Assembly: GCA_018648445.1 (NCBI GenBank)
Contig: JABGRG010000017.1
Span: 1 to 49,949, forward strand
Direction: 5' to 3'
From: Rhodospirillales bacterium
GTDB taxonomy: Bacteria; Pseudomonadota; Alphaproteobacteria; Rhodospirillales_A; JACZKS01
Length of the DNA stretch: 49,949 bases
Shown: positions 27,164 to 35,731 of the stretch, piece after piece
Numbering within the stretch: position 1 is the first letter of the stretch
Layout of the letters: the number at the start of each line of letters is the position of its first letter
Position numbers and translations under genes: made by a program
The notes under the pieces: generated by a model
Database searches by the model: none
What the model saw: the letters and a program-made list of their open reading frames with translations, nothing else
What the model was told of the DNA's origin: nothing

Positions 27164-27733
27164 ATGCGAGCCTTGGAAACGATCGTCAAGGAATTGGAAA
27201 CACGCTTCGGCGTCATCTCGCACCGGGAACAACGGCGCGATCTGGGCGAGGTGAACATCGCATCCCAGCACGTGGTTGCGGCGCTGGAATGGCTGAAACG
27301 CCATGGCGGATACAAGCATCTGACCCATCTATCAGTGGTCGACTGGCTGGAGGACGGCGAATTTCAACTGACCTATCTGTTGACCGACCCCTACGCCCAT
27401 CACAGCCTGATGCTGTGCACCCGCATTGAACGCGAGAACGCGCGGGCCGAAACCATCTTCACCCTGTGGCCGGAAGCTGTCACGTATGAGCAGGAAATCA
27501 ACGAGATGTACGGCATCGACTTCCCCGGAAGTCCGCGCCAGGGGGTCGAGTTCCTGCTTGAAGGCTGGAACGACATGCCGCCCATGCGGCGTGATTTCGA
27601 CACCGTAAAATACTGTGAAGACACTTATGATTTCCGGCCCGGTCGCGAACACGTCGACCCCAAGGAAGTCCGCGCCAAGTTCCAGGCCGAACAAAAAAGG
27701 CTTAAAGCCGAAAATACGGAGTCCCCGCAATGA
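27164..27733 (+). CDS. NuoC/MbxK-like 30 kDa-type subunit
   Basis: Hydrophilic subunit of 189 residues that caps the large subunit in complex I-like enzymes. The NuoC signature region is E-Q-E-I-N-E-M-Y-G-I-D-F-P-G-S-P-R (about 110-126), followed by F-L-L-E-G-W-N-D-M-P-P-M-R-R. Complex I has E-R-E-V-x-D-M-F-G-I-x-F-x-G-H at the same place. The C-terminus is a charged Glu/Lys-rich helix. No cofactor is expected. It starts eight bases after the NuoB-like stop and overlaps the next gene by four bases. Confidence 0.9.
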   Translation: MRALETIVKELETRFGVISHREQRRDLGEVNIASQHVVAALEWLKRHGGYKHLTHLSVVDWLEDGEFQLTYLLTDPYAHHSLMLCTRIERENARAETIFTLWPEAVTYEQEINEMYGIDFPGSPRQGVEFLLEGWNDMPPMRRDFDTVKYCEDTYDFRPGREHVDPKEVRAKFQAEQKRLKAENTESPQ

Positions 27734-28866
27734 CGGCGATCCCAAACACCCTGCCCGCTTCCAAGGAAGTTCAGCTCTGGGTCGGCCCGCAACACCCTGG
27801 CATTCCGGGCAACATGGCCATGCAGATGTGGGTCGAGGGCGACACCATTCAGCGCGGCATCACCCATGTGGGCTATCTGCACCGGGCGTTCGAGAAACTG
27901 GTGGAGCGGCGCACCTTCTATCAGACGTTTCCGCTGGTCTGCCGCATTTGCGTGCCCGAACCCGACACCAACGAATACCTGTTGGCCGCCGCCGTCGAAG
28001 AACTGGCGGGCATTGCTGACGACATTCCCGAGCGCGCCCAATGGATCAGAACGCTGGTTCTGGAGATGTCGCGGCTTGGCGCGCTGCTGATGGTGGTTGG
28101 TGGACAGGCGGGTGGCATGGGCCTGGGTGCGACCCCGCAGTGGATGATCGCGCTGCGCGACTACGTGCTGGACCTGTTCGAGGAATTGTCCGGCGCGCGC
28201 GTCTATCACATGTACATCATTTATGGCGGCGTGCGCCGCGATCTGCCGGAAGGTTTCGCCGAACGCGTCGAGGCGGTACTGAAAAAAATCGAAGAACGAC
28301 TGCCCATGATCGACAACCTGATCTTTGACTCCGTCGTTTTTCGCAAGCGCGCCATGAACGTGGCCGTGATCCCCAAGGAATGGGCCGACCAGACCGGCAT
28401 GAGCGGCCCCGTCGTGCGCGCCATGGGCATCCCACGCGACGTGCGCAAGGATTACCCCTATCTGGTCTATCCGGAACTGGACTTCGACGTGGTGACGACC
28501 GAAGGGTCGGACATCTACGCGCGGGTTCAGGTGCGCCGCAAGGAAATCGATCAGGCCATGGATCTGATCCGGCAAATTCTTGCGCGCATGCCCAAGGACG
28601 GCCCGATCATGACGCGCACGGGAAACATGCTGCGCTGGCAGGTTCCGGCGGGACAAACCTACGTTCGGGCCGAAGCCACGCGCGGCGAATACGGGTACTA
28701 CATCGTTACCGACGGCTCAGACAAAATTCGCCGCTTCCATGTACGCGGGCCGTCGTTTGTGCATGGCGTATCGCTGCTGGAACGCATGCTTCCGGGCATG
28801 AATATTTCGGATTTGTATCCGGTGATGAACTCGTTGCAGGTCTGCCCGCCCGAGATCGAGCGGTAG
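27730..28866 (+). CDS. Large redox subunit (NuoD/MbxL-like, group 4 hydrogenase family)
   Basis: NuoD/hydrogenase-large-subunit family protein of 378 residues. The N-terminal part has P-Q-H-P-G and the G-Y-L-H-R-A-F-E-K-L-V-E-R stretch. The first metal motif is complete, C71-R-I-C74, as in [NiFe] hydrogenases and unlike complex I. The second motif at the C-terminus is C372-P-P-E375 instead of D-P-C-x-x-C, so the last cysteine is a glutamate. The protein ends three residues later, leaving no cleavable tail. Three of four [NiFe] ligands are thus kept. This resembles Mbx/Mbs-type enzymes more than active hydrogenases; the real substrate is unknown. Confidence 0.9.
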   Translation: MTAIPNTLPASKEVQLWVGPQHPGIPGNMAMQMWVEGDTIQRGITHVGYLHRAFEKLVERRTFYQTFPLVCRICVPEPDTNEYLLAAAVEELAGIADDIPERAQWIRTLVLEMSRLGALLMVVGGQAGGMGLGATPQWMIALRDYVLDLFEELSGARVYHMYIIYGGVRRDLPEGFAERVEAVLKKIEERLPMIDNLIFDSVVFRKRAMNVAVIPKEWADQTGMSGPVVRAMGIPRDVRKDYPYLVYPELDFDVVTTEGSDIYARVQVRRKEIDQAMDLIRQILARMPKDGPIMTRTGNMLRWQVPAGQTYVRAEATRGEYGYYIVTDGSDKIRRFHVRGPSFVHGVSLLERMLPGMNISDLYPVMNSLQVCPPEIER

Positions 28867-28881
28867 GGAAAGGAAAATTCC

Positions 28882-29397
28882 ATGAGCTATATCCCAACGG
28901 CAGACGAACGCGAACGCAACGGTAAGGCCCTCAGCTATCGCTCGCCGGACGAAACCAGAGTCAAGTTATCGCAGGTGCTGAAGCCGTTCGCCGCATGGAT
29001 GAAGGCGTTTTCCACGCCTTACACCGTTCCAATCAAGGAAACCATGCGTCAGGCCTCGGACAATTATCGCGGCTGGCACGTGAATGAATTGGACGCCTGC
29101 ACCGGCTGCGGCAATTGCGCACAAGTTTGCATGAACGTGGCCATCGACATGGTTCCGGTCAGCGAGACCACCAAGAAGGATACGGGGCTAAGGCCGCGCA
29201 TCGACTACGGGCGTTGCTGCTGGTGCGCCCTGTGTGTCGATATCTGCGCGACCGGAAGTCTTGGAATGTCGGACTGCTACGTTTGGGTCGATAGCGACTC
29301 AGATTCTTTCCGCTTTACTCCGGGACTTGAAGAAAAGCCGTGGGACCAGTCCGCGCTCGGCTGGCGGAAGCAGAAGAAAGTTAAGGCTGCGACCTAA
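28882..29397 (+). CDS. Two-cluster ferredoxin subunit (NuoI/MbxN-like)
   Basis: Iron-sulfur subunit of 171 residues that passes electrons to the NuoB-like subunit. Two [4Fe-4S] motifs are complete: C73-x2-C76-x2-C79-x3-C83 (C-T-G-C-G-N-C-A-Q-V-C) and C112-x2-C115-x2-C118-x3-C122. An amphipathic N-terminal region precedes them. With no NuoE, F or G subunit in the operon, the natural electron donor is likely a soluble ferredoxin. The ATG follows GGAAAGGAAAA. Last gene of the operon; its final 17 bases overlap the end of the convergent kinase gene. Confidence 0.9.
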   Translation: MSYIPTADERERNGKALSYRSPDETRVKLSQVLKPFAAWMKAFSTPYTVPIKETMRQASDNYRGWHVNELDACTGCGNCAQVCMNVAIDMVPVSETTKKDTGLRPRIDYGRCCWCALCVDICATGSLGMSDCYVWVDSDSDSFRFTPGLEEKPWDQSALGWRKQKKVKAAT

Positions 29398-30397
29398 AAC
29401 CGCGAGCATCGGCAAAGTCCAAAGCGTCGCGCCACGGTTTTATTGACCCGGTCGTGGTGTCGCTCAACAGACTGACAGCGGCGTTGGCGACGGCCAGTCT
29501 CATGGACCTGGCGGTTTCCCACCCATCCAGAAATCCGAACATCAGGCCGCTGGCGAACGCGTCCCCCGCGCCGACGGCACTGATAATCTCGTTTTCGGGC
29601 ATGGCCACCGACGATTGACGGAAAAAACATCCCTCCTTGTCCATGGCGATGCCGCCTTCGGGGAAATGAATGCCGATCAGCGTGCTTACGCCCAAATCGC
29701 GCAACCGGCGGGCCGCGTCTTCGACCCGGTCCCAATCTACTTTTCCGTTGGGACGGGGATCGATGCCTGCGAGCATTCCTGCCTCGTGCTCGTTGATGAT
29801 GATGCTGTCAAGCAACGCCAGGCACGGAAGAGTCACCTCGCACAGATGATCCGGCTCAATGGTGGCCAGTTCCATGTTGGTGAACAGACCTGCCTGTTTG
29901 GCCTTGCGCAGGGTGTTGACAAAACCGTTGTCGCCGTTTGCGTCGCGCCGGTCCAGACCGGCCATAAGACCGGGCGCGCCGGTATGGAAAACATCAAAAG
30001 GCGTGTCGGTGAAATCGAACAAATCAGCCGTCGTCATATCGGCGGCACCGGGCAGATAAAAGAAAGTCCGCCGACCGGTCGCCTCCACGGTCATGACGTC
30101 GACCTGGGCACTGGGCTGTCCCGGAATGGTAATCAATCGATCCGTGTTGACGTCATGATTGTTCAAAAGGGAGCGAAGGAAATCTCCGTGATCGTCGTCA
30201 CCCGTCGTACCGATGGTCGCCAGTGGGTACTCGGCGCCCAGATTGCGCAAATTGAGCAAGATATTTAAAGCCGGTCCGCCGCCCCACCGTTTGATAGAAC
30301 GGACAACGGACGTTTCGTCCTGCGGCGGGGAGCGGGCGATCATCTTGATGATGTCGGTGACCACGGAGCCCCCGGAAATCAAACCACGGCACGGCAC
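29381..30397 (-). CDS. PfkB-family carbohydrate kinase
   Basis: Ribokinase-fold sugar kinase of 338 residues. The substrate region has W-G-G-G-P-A-L-N-I-L-L-N-L (38-50), equivalent to the G-G-N-A-A-N motif. The ATP/catalytic signature is V-G-A-G-D-A-F-A-S-G (275-284) with catalytic D279. The start is a GTG at 30397, nine bases after GGGAGG. It is divergent from a sugar isomerase/aldolase pair across 75 bases, which suggests a shared pathway: isomerise, phosphorylate, cleave. The phosphorylated sugar cannot be named from sequence. Ends 17 bases inside the convergent ferredoxin-subunit gene. Confidence 0.88.
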   Translation of the reverse strand: MPCRGLISGGSVVTDIIKMIARSPPQDETSVVRSIKRWGGGPALNILLNLRNLGAEYPLATIGTTGDDDHGDFLRSLLNNHDVNTDRLITIPGQPSAQVDVMTVEATGRRTFFYLPGAADMTTADLFDFTDTPFDVFHTGAPGLMAGLDRRDANGDNGFVNTLRKAKQAGLFTNMELATIEPDHLCEVTLPCLALLDSIIINEHEAGMLAGIDPRPNGKVDWDRVEDAARRLRDLGVSTLIGIHFPEGGIAMDKEGCFFRQSSVAMPENEIISAVGAGDAFASGLMFGFLDGWETARSMRLAVANAAVSLLSDTTTGSIKPWRDALDFADARGFRSQP

Positions 30398-30472
30398 GTG
30401 TTTCCTCCCGGTTTAAGTGCGCGATATCCGGTGGTAACATGGGACAGGTTTTAGCCCAAGGGTAGATGCACC

Positions 30473-31153
30473 GTGAAACGATCCGAGATCAACGCCGCCA
30501 TCACCGAAGCCAAGGAACTTTTTGCCCAATGCCGGTTTCGTCTGCCGCCGTGGGCGGATTGGTCGGTGGAACAGTGGAAACAGAATCCCGATACCGCGAA
30601 ATGGTGCCTGGAACGCCAGATGGGCTGGGACGTTACCGATTTTCAGGCCGGCCGGTACGCGGAATTTGGCACTTTGCTGTTTTGCCTGCGCAACGGCCAA
30701 CAGGACGATGCCGACGGAATGCCCTATGCCGAAAAACTCATGGTGGTTGGGGAAAGCCAGTATGTGCCCTTCCACGCCCACAAGGTGAAGATGGAAGACA
30801 TCATCGTGCGCGGCGGCGGCAATCTGGTCCTTGAGATGTTTAATACGGACGAGGCGGGAAACCGTCTGGAGACCGATGTCACAGTGAGAACTGACGGCAT
30901 CGCGCGGACGGTTCGGGCTGGCGCGCCGCTCGTTCTCAAACCCGGCGAGAGCATCACCATCGATCGCATGTTGCAACACCGGTTCTATGGAGAGCCCGGG
31001 AAGGGAACGGTCCTTGTGGGCGAGGTTTCGCAAGTTAACGACGACCACGTGGACAACTACTTTTTTGAGCCCCTGCCTCGCTTTTCCAGCATTGTTGAAG
31101 ACGAACCAGCACTTCATCCCCTTTGGAATGAACTGCCAGTTGGAGAAATCTGA
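30473..31153 (+). CDS. D-lyxose/D-mannose-type cupin sugar isomerase
   Basis: Metal-dependent aldose-ketose isomerase of 226 residues, close to the D-lyxose ketol-isomerase (YdaE/EcSI) family. The cupin metal ligands are visible: H101 and H103 in V-P-F-H-A-H-K, E108 in K-M-E-D-I, and H169 in R-M-L-Q-H-R. The N-terminal K-R-S-E-I-N-A-A-I and P-P-W-A-D-W motif also fit the family. The start is a GTG preceded by AAGGG. Three bases separate it from the aldolase-like gene, so they form an operon. The true substrate may be another hexose or pentose, or a sulfosugar. Confidence 0.85.
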   Translation: MKRSEINAAITEAKELFAQCRFRLPPWADWSVEQWKQNPDTAKWCLERQMGWDVTDFQAGRYAEFGTLLFCLRNGQQDDADGMPYAEKLMVVGESQYVPFHAHKVKMEDIIVRGGGNLVLEMFNTDEAGNRLETDVTVRTDGIARTVRAGAPLVLKPGESITIDRMLQHRFYGEPGKGTVLVGEVSQVNDDHVDNYFFEPLPRFSSIVEDEPALHPLWNELPVGEI

Positions 31154-31156
31154 AAA

Positions 31157-32143
31157 ATGGCGCGACTTGACGAAAAACTATCCAGAATCGGTGCGGGAAC
31201 CGACAGCCCGTCCGATTTCATTATCGCCGACGCCAAGGACGGCGACATGGGGTTTGCCACCACCGCGCCCGGTCCGCGCATTGGGACCGACGGCAAACCC
31301 ACCGGCAGCTACAAGACGCTGAATGAATATCTGGATCAGATGCGCGCCATCATCTCTCAGGATCTGGTCGATATCATGCTGACCAGCGTCAGTTGCTTTG
31401 AACGTCTAATGGAGGATGGATCGTTTGCGCGGTCACAAATTACGCCTGCCATCCGCGCCAACGATACGACCGATATCTGGAACAACCGTCACGCCAATTA
31501 TCTCAAAGCCCCCTCAAGACCGTTCCGTACAGCCAATTTGGCCCACGCGCGGCGTCTCGGCTGCGATCTATGCCTTTATTCGATGACCTTCGTGAATGAC
31601 CTTGATGCCGACCTCGCGACGATGGAAGCGTTTGGCGAATTTCGCACCGACGCCGAAGCCGCGGGCATGCGCTATTTCCTGGAAGTCTTCAATCCGAACG
31701 TGGAAACGGGGATCGCACCCGAGGACATCGGCTATTTCGTCAATGACGGGATCGTGCGGGCGTTGGCGGGCTTGTCGCAAGCCGAACGGCCGCTTTTCCT
31801 CAAGATCGCCTTCAACGGCGCTGCGGCAATGGAAGAGCTTTGCAGCTATGATGACAAGCTGATTGCAGGTGTGCTCGGCGGATCGGCGGGAACGTCTGCC
31901 GACACCTTCACCCTGCTTCATCAGGCCGCCACCCACGGCGCGAAAGTCGCCCTTTTCGGCCGCAAGATCAACTTGTCGGAATCTCCCCTGGACGTGGTCG
32001 CCATGATGCGAAAGGTGGTCGAACGCGAACTGACCCCGCCCGAAGCGGTGCGCACCTATCACGCCGCCCTGACGGAAAAAAACATCCCGCCGTTCAGGTC
32101 GTTGGAAGAGGACTTGAAGGTAACGGAAAGCGTGCTCCTCTGA
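31157..32143 (+). CDS. Class I aldolase-like protein
   Basis: Predicted TIM-barrel protein of 328 residues, not assigned to a named enzyme with confidence. Strand ends match the class I tagatose/fructose-bisphosphate aldolase pattern: D-L-V-D-I-M-L-T near 70, D-L-C-L-Y-S-M-T-F near 137, F-L-E-V-F-N-P-N near 174, and P-L-F-L-K216-I-A-F-N, where K216 could be the Schiff-base lysine, followed by G-V-L-G-G-S-A-G-T and V-A-L-F-G-R. Together with the isomerase before it and the divergent kinase, the likely role is cleavage of a ketose phosphate. A LacD- or YihT-like activity is possible. Confidence 0.65.
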   Translation: MARLDEKLSRIGAGTDSPSDFIIADAKDGDMGFATTAPGPRIGTDGKPTGSYKTLNEYLDQMRAIISQDLVDIMLTSVSCFERLMEDGSFARSQITPAIRANDTTDIWNNRHANYLKAPSRPFRTANLAHARRLGCDLCLYSMTFVNDLDADLATMEAFGEFRTDAEAAGMRYFLEVFNPNVETGIAPEDIGYFVNDGIVRALAGLSQAERPLFLKIAFNGAAAMEELCSYDDKLIAGVLGGSAGTSADTFTLLHQAATHGAKVALFGRKINLSESPLDVVAMMRKVVERELTPPEAVRTYHAALTEKNIPPFRSLEEDLKVTESVLL

Positions 32144-32299
32144 GCGCGCAATCCTGCCCAAGGGGCTTTCAGGTGGCACTGAAATGACCTATAAGTCCCA
32201 ATTCTTGGTATGTGTATATTTTCGAGGCTGAGCCATTAATAACAACACAATAGCACCCGTCGGCTTCGTCGTTTCCGCTGAATTATTGACGAATGAAGT

Positions 32300-33592
32300 A
32301 TGGCGCAGATGAACGATGGACCCCTCACATTGCCCGAAGGGTCGGCGCGATTGCGCGCCTTTGCCATTTTGCTTGGTTGTGCGCTTCCCATTCAGGTCGT
32401 GGGGCGCGGAGCCATTGGTGTCGTCGTCCTGGCGGCATTTCTTTGCTTCCTGTCGATGCCCGGCAAATCCTTGTATGTAAAACGCGCTTTTGGGGCCGCG
32501 CGCGGTCCTATTGGCGTTATGCTGCTGATTACGTTGATTTTCTGGCTGCCCAACGCTTTCAACTCGGTCGATCCGGTGCGCTCTTTGGAAGCTGCTATGC
32601 GCACCTTCGCGTTTGTCGGCATTGGGACCCTTTTCTGGGCCGTGCTGATTGAACACCGGGGCATCCAGGATTTGTCCCTGCGCGCCCTCGTGATTGCCTC
32701 GACCCTTTCAGTCGTCATTGCCCTGATCGCTCAAACCGCTCTGCCGGAGCTTCATTGGTTTCTGCATTTCCGGGGATGGATATCATTGCCCCTGGGAACA
32801 AGCCTGAAACCGTTTTCTGCGTTGGCGGTTCTCACTGTTCCCGCTATGATCCTGGCCGGAATCAGGCTGAAGGGGGTATGGACCGTCCTTGCTGTCGCCA
32901 ACGTCGTTGGCTTTCTGGCCCTCGTCTGGCTGACCTACAACCGGGCAACCATCGCCGGCCTTCTCGGCATAATCGTTCTCGCTGCTGGATTAACTGCCGG
33001 TTTTAACCGCACGCGCCAGGTCAAAGTTGCAATGGCTATTGCCACACTTGCGGTATTTTCTGCCGTACTGATTTGGCTCAACGTGACCCGGCAACGCCAC
33101 GGTTTCGGCGACGATTGGCTGTTTCCTTTGTGGCTGATAGATTTCCAGCGTCAGACGATCTGGAATTTTGCGATTGAGCTCTTTCAACAGAATTTCTGGT
33201 TTGGCATGGGCGCCAACACAATAAATTTCGCCCCCGGCGCCGATGCCGTCATCCCCCGAACTTTCGGTCTGGCCATAATGCCTAGCCATCCACACAACTG
33301 GGTGCTGGAGGTTGCCGCCGAAACCGGCATTTTCGGATTGTTTTCACTATTGGTGGCCGTTAGCCTGTCCCTTATGCAATATGCTCGGGGGTTCTTTCGA
33401 ACCGGAAACGGGGCATATTTCAGCGCGGCATGTATGGCGGCAGGGTATTGGGCTTCCGGCCTGTTCAACTTCTCGTTCTGGTCATCCTGGTGGCAAGTTT
33501 CTTTTGTGCTGATGACCGGATTTTGCCTTGCGCAATGTTTCCAACCTGTCGGTGCCGATGATACGCAAAGGAAAATCGAGGCGTTGGAATGA
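32300..33592 (+). CDS. O-antigen ligase/polymerase family membrane protein (WaaL/Wzy)
   Basis: Integral membrane protein of 430 residues with about 11 helices. The Wzy_C/O-antigen-ligase motif is present: a periplasmic loop with F-W-F-G-M-G-A-N-T-I-N-F and P-S-H330-P-H332-N-W-V-L-E, the histidine region needed in WaaL. A Y-N-R-A-T motif earlier is also typical. It would join polymerised glycan to lipid A core or polymerise repeat units. A second ATG lies four codons on; neither has a good ribosome-binding site. First gene of the polysaccharide locus, overlapping the next by four bases. Confidence 0.85.
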   Translation: MAQMNDGPLTLPEGSARLRAFAILLGCALPIQVVGRGAIGVVVLAAFLCFLSMPGKSLYVKRAFGAARGPIGVMLLITLIFWLPNAFNSVDPVRSLEAAMRTFAFVGIGTLFWAVLIEHRGIQDLSLRALVIASTLSVVIALIAQTALPELHWFLHFRGWISLPLGTSLKPFSALAVLTVPAMILAGIRLKGVWTVLAVANVVGFLALVWLTYNRATIAGLLGIIVLAAGLTAGFNRTRQVKVAMAIATLAVFSAVLIWLNVTRQRHGFGDDWLFPLWLIDFQRQTIWNFAIELFQQNFWFGMGANTINFAPGADAVIPRTFGLAIMPSHPHNWVLEVAAETGIFGLFSLLVAVSLSLMQYARGFFRTGNGAYFSAACMAAGYWASGLFNFSFWSSWWQVSFVLMTGFCLAQCFQPVGADDTQRKIEALE

Positions 33593-34935
33593 ACACTTCG
33601 TTTTCCCCTTTCCAATACGCTATCGGTGCTATTGCCTTGCTGTCCTCGATCGCCGCAATCTTTGGTGGATCATATTTGGATGTGGCCAGGATTGGCGCGC
33701 TGGCCGTTCTTTCCCTGCAGGTATTCGTGGAACTTCGCCATCGCCAAAACAGGTTTATGACGTCTCCGCTTTTCCTACTGTCGGCCATTGGCGTCGTATT
33801 TTTCTCCGTGGTGCAGGGCATCTGGGGCATGAGTGCACAACCAGATTTGGCGACTTTCGTCGGCAGTCGGGCTGAAGGCATCATTTTAGCGTTTTGCATG
33901 GCCTGCCAAGTTTTCTACCTATTTGCATCCACGGAGCAACGCAAAGATACCGCACAAAAGCCACGCTTTCCGGGCCAGCTTGTCGTGCTTCTGATTTTGC
34001 TGACGATTACCGTTTCGAGTGTCGATATTGCGCTTTACTCCCTGAACACTTCACTCTTCGGAAAGGTTCATTTTGTTGCCCCAGCGCTGATTTCCATTTC
34101 TCTATGCGTTTTGTTGCTTGATGCGCCGACGCGTGGTCGCAATTTCAAGTTAACCGTATTTTTTCTGGGGATCGCGATGCTGGGCGGGCTTGTCTACGTC
34201 GGCGAAGGCAAGGTCGTCATTTTCATACTGGTGGCCGTTTCGCTTTATACGATTCGCCTGTTCAACTTTTCTTTTTCACGCATGGTTCTGGCATCTCTGG
34301 TAGCCTTGCTGGTCTTCATGGCCTTCGTATTAACCATCCAGCAAACCCGTTGGCTCGTCTCGGTGGGGCCTAATCCGACGAGTGAAATGTATTCCAGAAA
34401 TCTGATGTCTAAGGCCGTTTGGCGGCAGACGGAAACCGGATATTGTCTAGGTAACGTCCTGAAAACCCACGCCGACGAACCCTTCCTGGCGGACAAACAG
34501 TTATTTTGGGTCAAGGGCCTCGTCCCGCGCGTTTTGTGGCCCGGCAAGCCCAACCTGTCTTTGGGCAAGGAGTACGCCGTTGATTACTGTTCCAAAAAAC
34601 CGAGACACGTGGGATATCACAGCTCATCCATCACCCTCCTGGGCCAACCCATAATTCACGGCGGCATGATCGGCCTAGTTTTTCACGCGGGATTTTTGCT
34701 TCTGGGTCTGGCGGCAATCGAGAGATTCAATGCCAACCCGGCTGCGCTGCCCGCGGCTATGATCGTAGCCCTCCTGCCATGGCTAATGGATTTCGATCAG
34801 GACTTCGCCATGTATATCGCCAACGCTGTGAAATTCGCGCTGGTGATGGCCCTCGTGTTCATTCCCGTCGCCGTTATCGAGCGGCGTACTCTCACAGCCT
34901 TGCGAGCATCCCTTGCTCAACGAAAAAGTTCGTAG
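33589..34935 (+). CDS. Wzy-like oligosaccharide polymerase candidate
   Basis: Hydrophobic protein of 448 residues with about 12 membrane helices and a large periplasmic loop (about 265-345). The loop holds V-P-R-V-L-W-P-G-K-P-N-L-S-L-G and a cysteine pair, features common in O-antigen and exopolysaccharide polymerases of the Wzy type. No strict motif defines this family, so the call rests on topology, the loop sequence and context. The ATG overlaps the stop of the WaaL-like gene (ATGA), so the two are coupled. Its last 44 bases overlap the end of the convergent methyltransferase gene. Confidence 0.65.
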   Translation: MNTSFSPFQYAIGAIALLSSIAAIFGGSYLDVARIGALAVLSLQVFVELRHRQNRFMTSPLFLLSAIGVVFFSVVQGIWGMSAQPDLATFVGSRAEGIILAFCMACQVFYLFASTEQRKDTAQKPRFPGQLVVLLILLTITVSSVDIALYSLNTSLFGKVHFVAPALISISLCVLLLDAPTRGRNFKLTVFFLGIAMLGGLVYVGEGKVVIFILVAVSLYTIRLFNFSFSRMVLASLVALLVFMAFVLTIQQTRWLVSVGPNPTSEMYSRNLMSKAVWRQTETGYCLGNVLKTHADEPFLADKQLFWVKGLVPRVLWPGKPNLSLGKEYAVDYCSKKPRHVGYHSSSITLLGQPIIHGGMIGLVFHAGFLLLGLAAIERFNANPAALPAAMIVALLPWLMDFDQDFAMYIANAVKFALVMALVFIPVAVIERRTLTALRASLAQRKSS

Positions 34936-35545
34936 GGGAGAAATCGGAGAAGCACTTCAGCGTTCCACCGCGCATCTGGACGGCTTCTCGCAAAACTCGC
35001 TCAGCGCAACGTAGATCTCCATTGGGGATAGTCATATCCTTATCGGAATTGTCCAGATACAAATACGCGCCCGATTTCAACTTAGGTACGACTGAACGAA
35101 CGCATCCTTCCCTATCGGTTCCATCGACCAGCGCAAAATCCAACGTTGCGTCGTCAATTTGGGATAGATCGGAATACGCTATGATCGTCCGCAACTCGTG
35201 ACATACGTTTTGGATGTTCAAGCCACTTAGCATTCGCTGGACATGCGCGTGCCAATCCGGATCATCCTCAATGCTCAGAACAAATCCCGCCCTGGCCGCG
35301 AACCACGGAGTAGAATTTCCCGACCCAAATTCGACCATCCTCGACGCCGGCGTCAGCAAAGACTCAATCACCCGCCGGGCTCGATAAGAGACCATGGGAA
35401 CCTTTTGCCGGTAACCGAACAATCGTTTTGCCGCCGCCGTTACGAAAGCCGGCAACGCATTTACCATTCCAGCAGGATCAACAAAGTTGCCCTTCTCGTC
35501 ATGGAACCGGCTGATTCTATATTCACCCTTAAGCAATGGGATCAT
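34892..35545 (-). CDS. SAM-dependent methyltransferase-like protein
   Basis: Class I methyltransferase-fold protein of 217 residues. The SAM motif I is M-V-E-F-G-S-G-N-S-T-P-W (about 70-81), an E-x-G-S-G-N-S-T form seen in a polysaccharide-locus subfamily. The acidic strand-2 end is S-I-E-D-D, and L-D-F-A-L-V-D-G-T-D corresponds to motif IV. Likely a sugar or glycolipid modifier. Its 3' end overlaps the polymerase gene by 44 bases in antisense. The 186 bases upstream, before the GT-C gene, hold no recognised feature. Confidence 0.75.
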   Translation of the reverse strand: MIPLLKGEYRISRFHDEKGNFVDPAGMVNALPAFVTAAAKRLFGYRQKVPMVSYRARRVIESLLTPASRMVEFGSGNSTPWFAARAGFVLSIEDDPDWHAHVQRMLSGLNIQNVCHELRTIIAYSDLSQIDDATLDFALVDGTDREGCVRSVVPKLKSGAYLYLDNSDKDMTIPNGDLRCAERVLREAVQMRGGTLKCFSDFSPTNFFVEQGMLARL

Positions 35546-35731
35546 TCATTGACCTATGCAAAAACACCCAAGATATTTTGCGTATCAGATTTCGGATATT
35601 TTCACCACACAATCACGTATTTGTGGAAGGTTATCTTCTGCCAACATCTCCGGATAAACGCGATAATCAAGGAGGAAGGGTATTTTCACGCCCTTAGGGT
35701 AGCTCCTCAATAAGTCAAAGACCCGTTTCCA

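Noticed and set aside
27730..28866. Active H2-evolving [NiFe] hydrogenase
   Set aside because: The fourth cysteine ligand is replaced by glutamate and no maturation genes are in the window.
26505..29397. Respiratory complex I (nuoBCDI) fragment
   Set aside because: The antiporter module, the CxxC motif in the large subunit and the lack of NuoE, F, G, A, J fit Mbx/Mbh-type complexes better.
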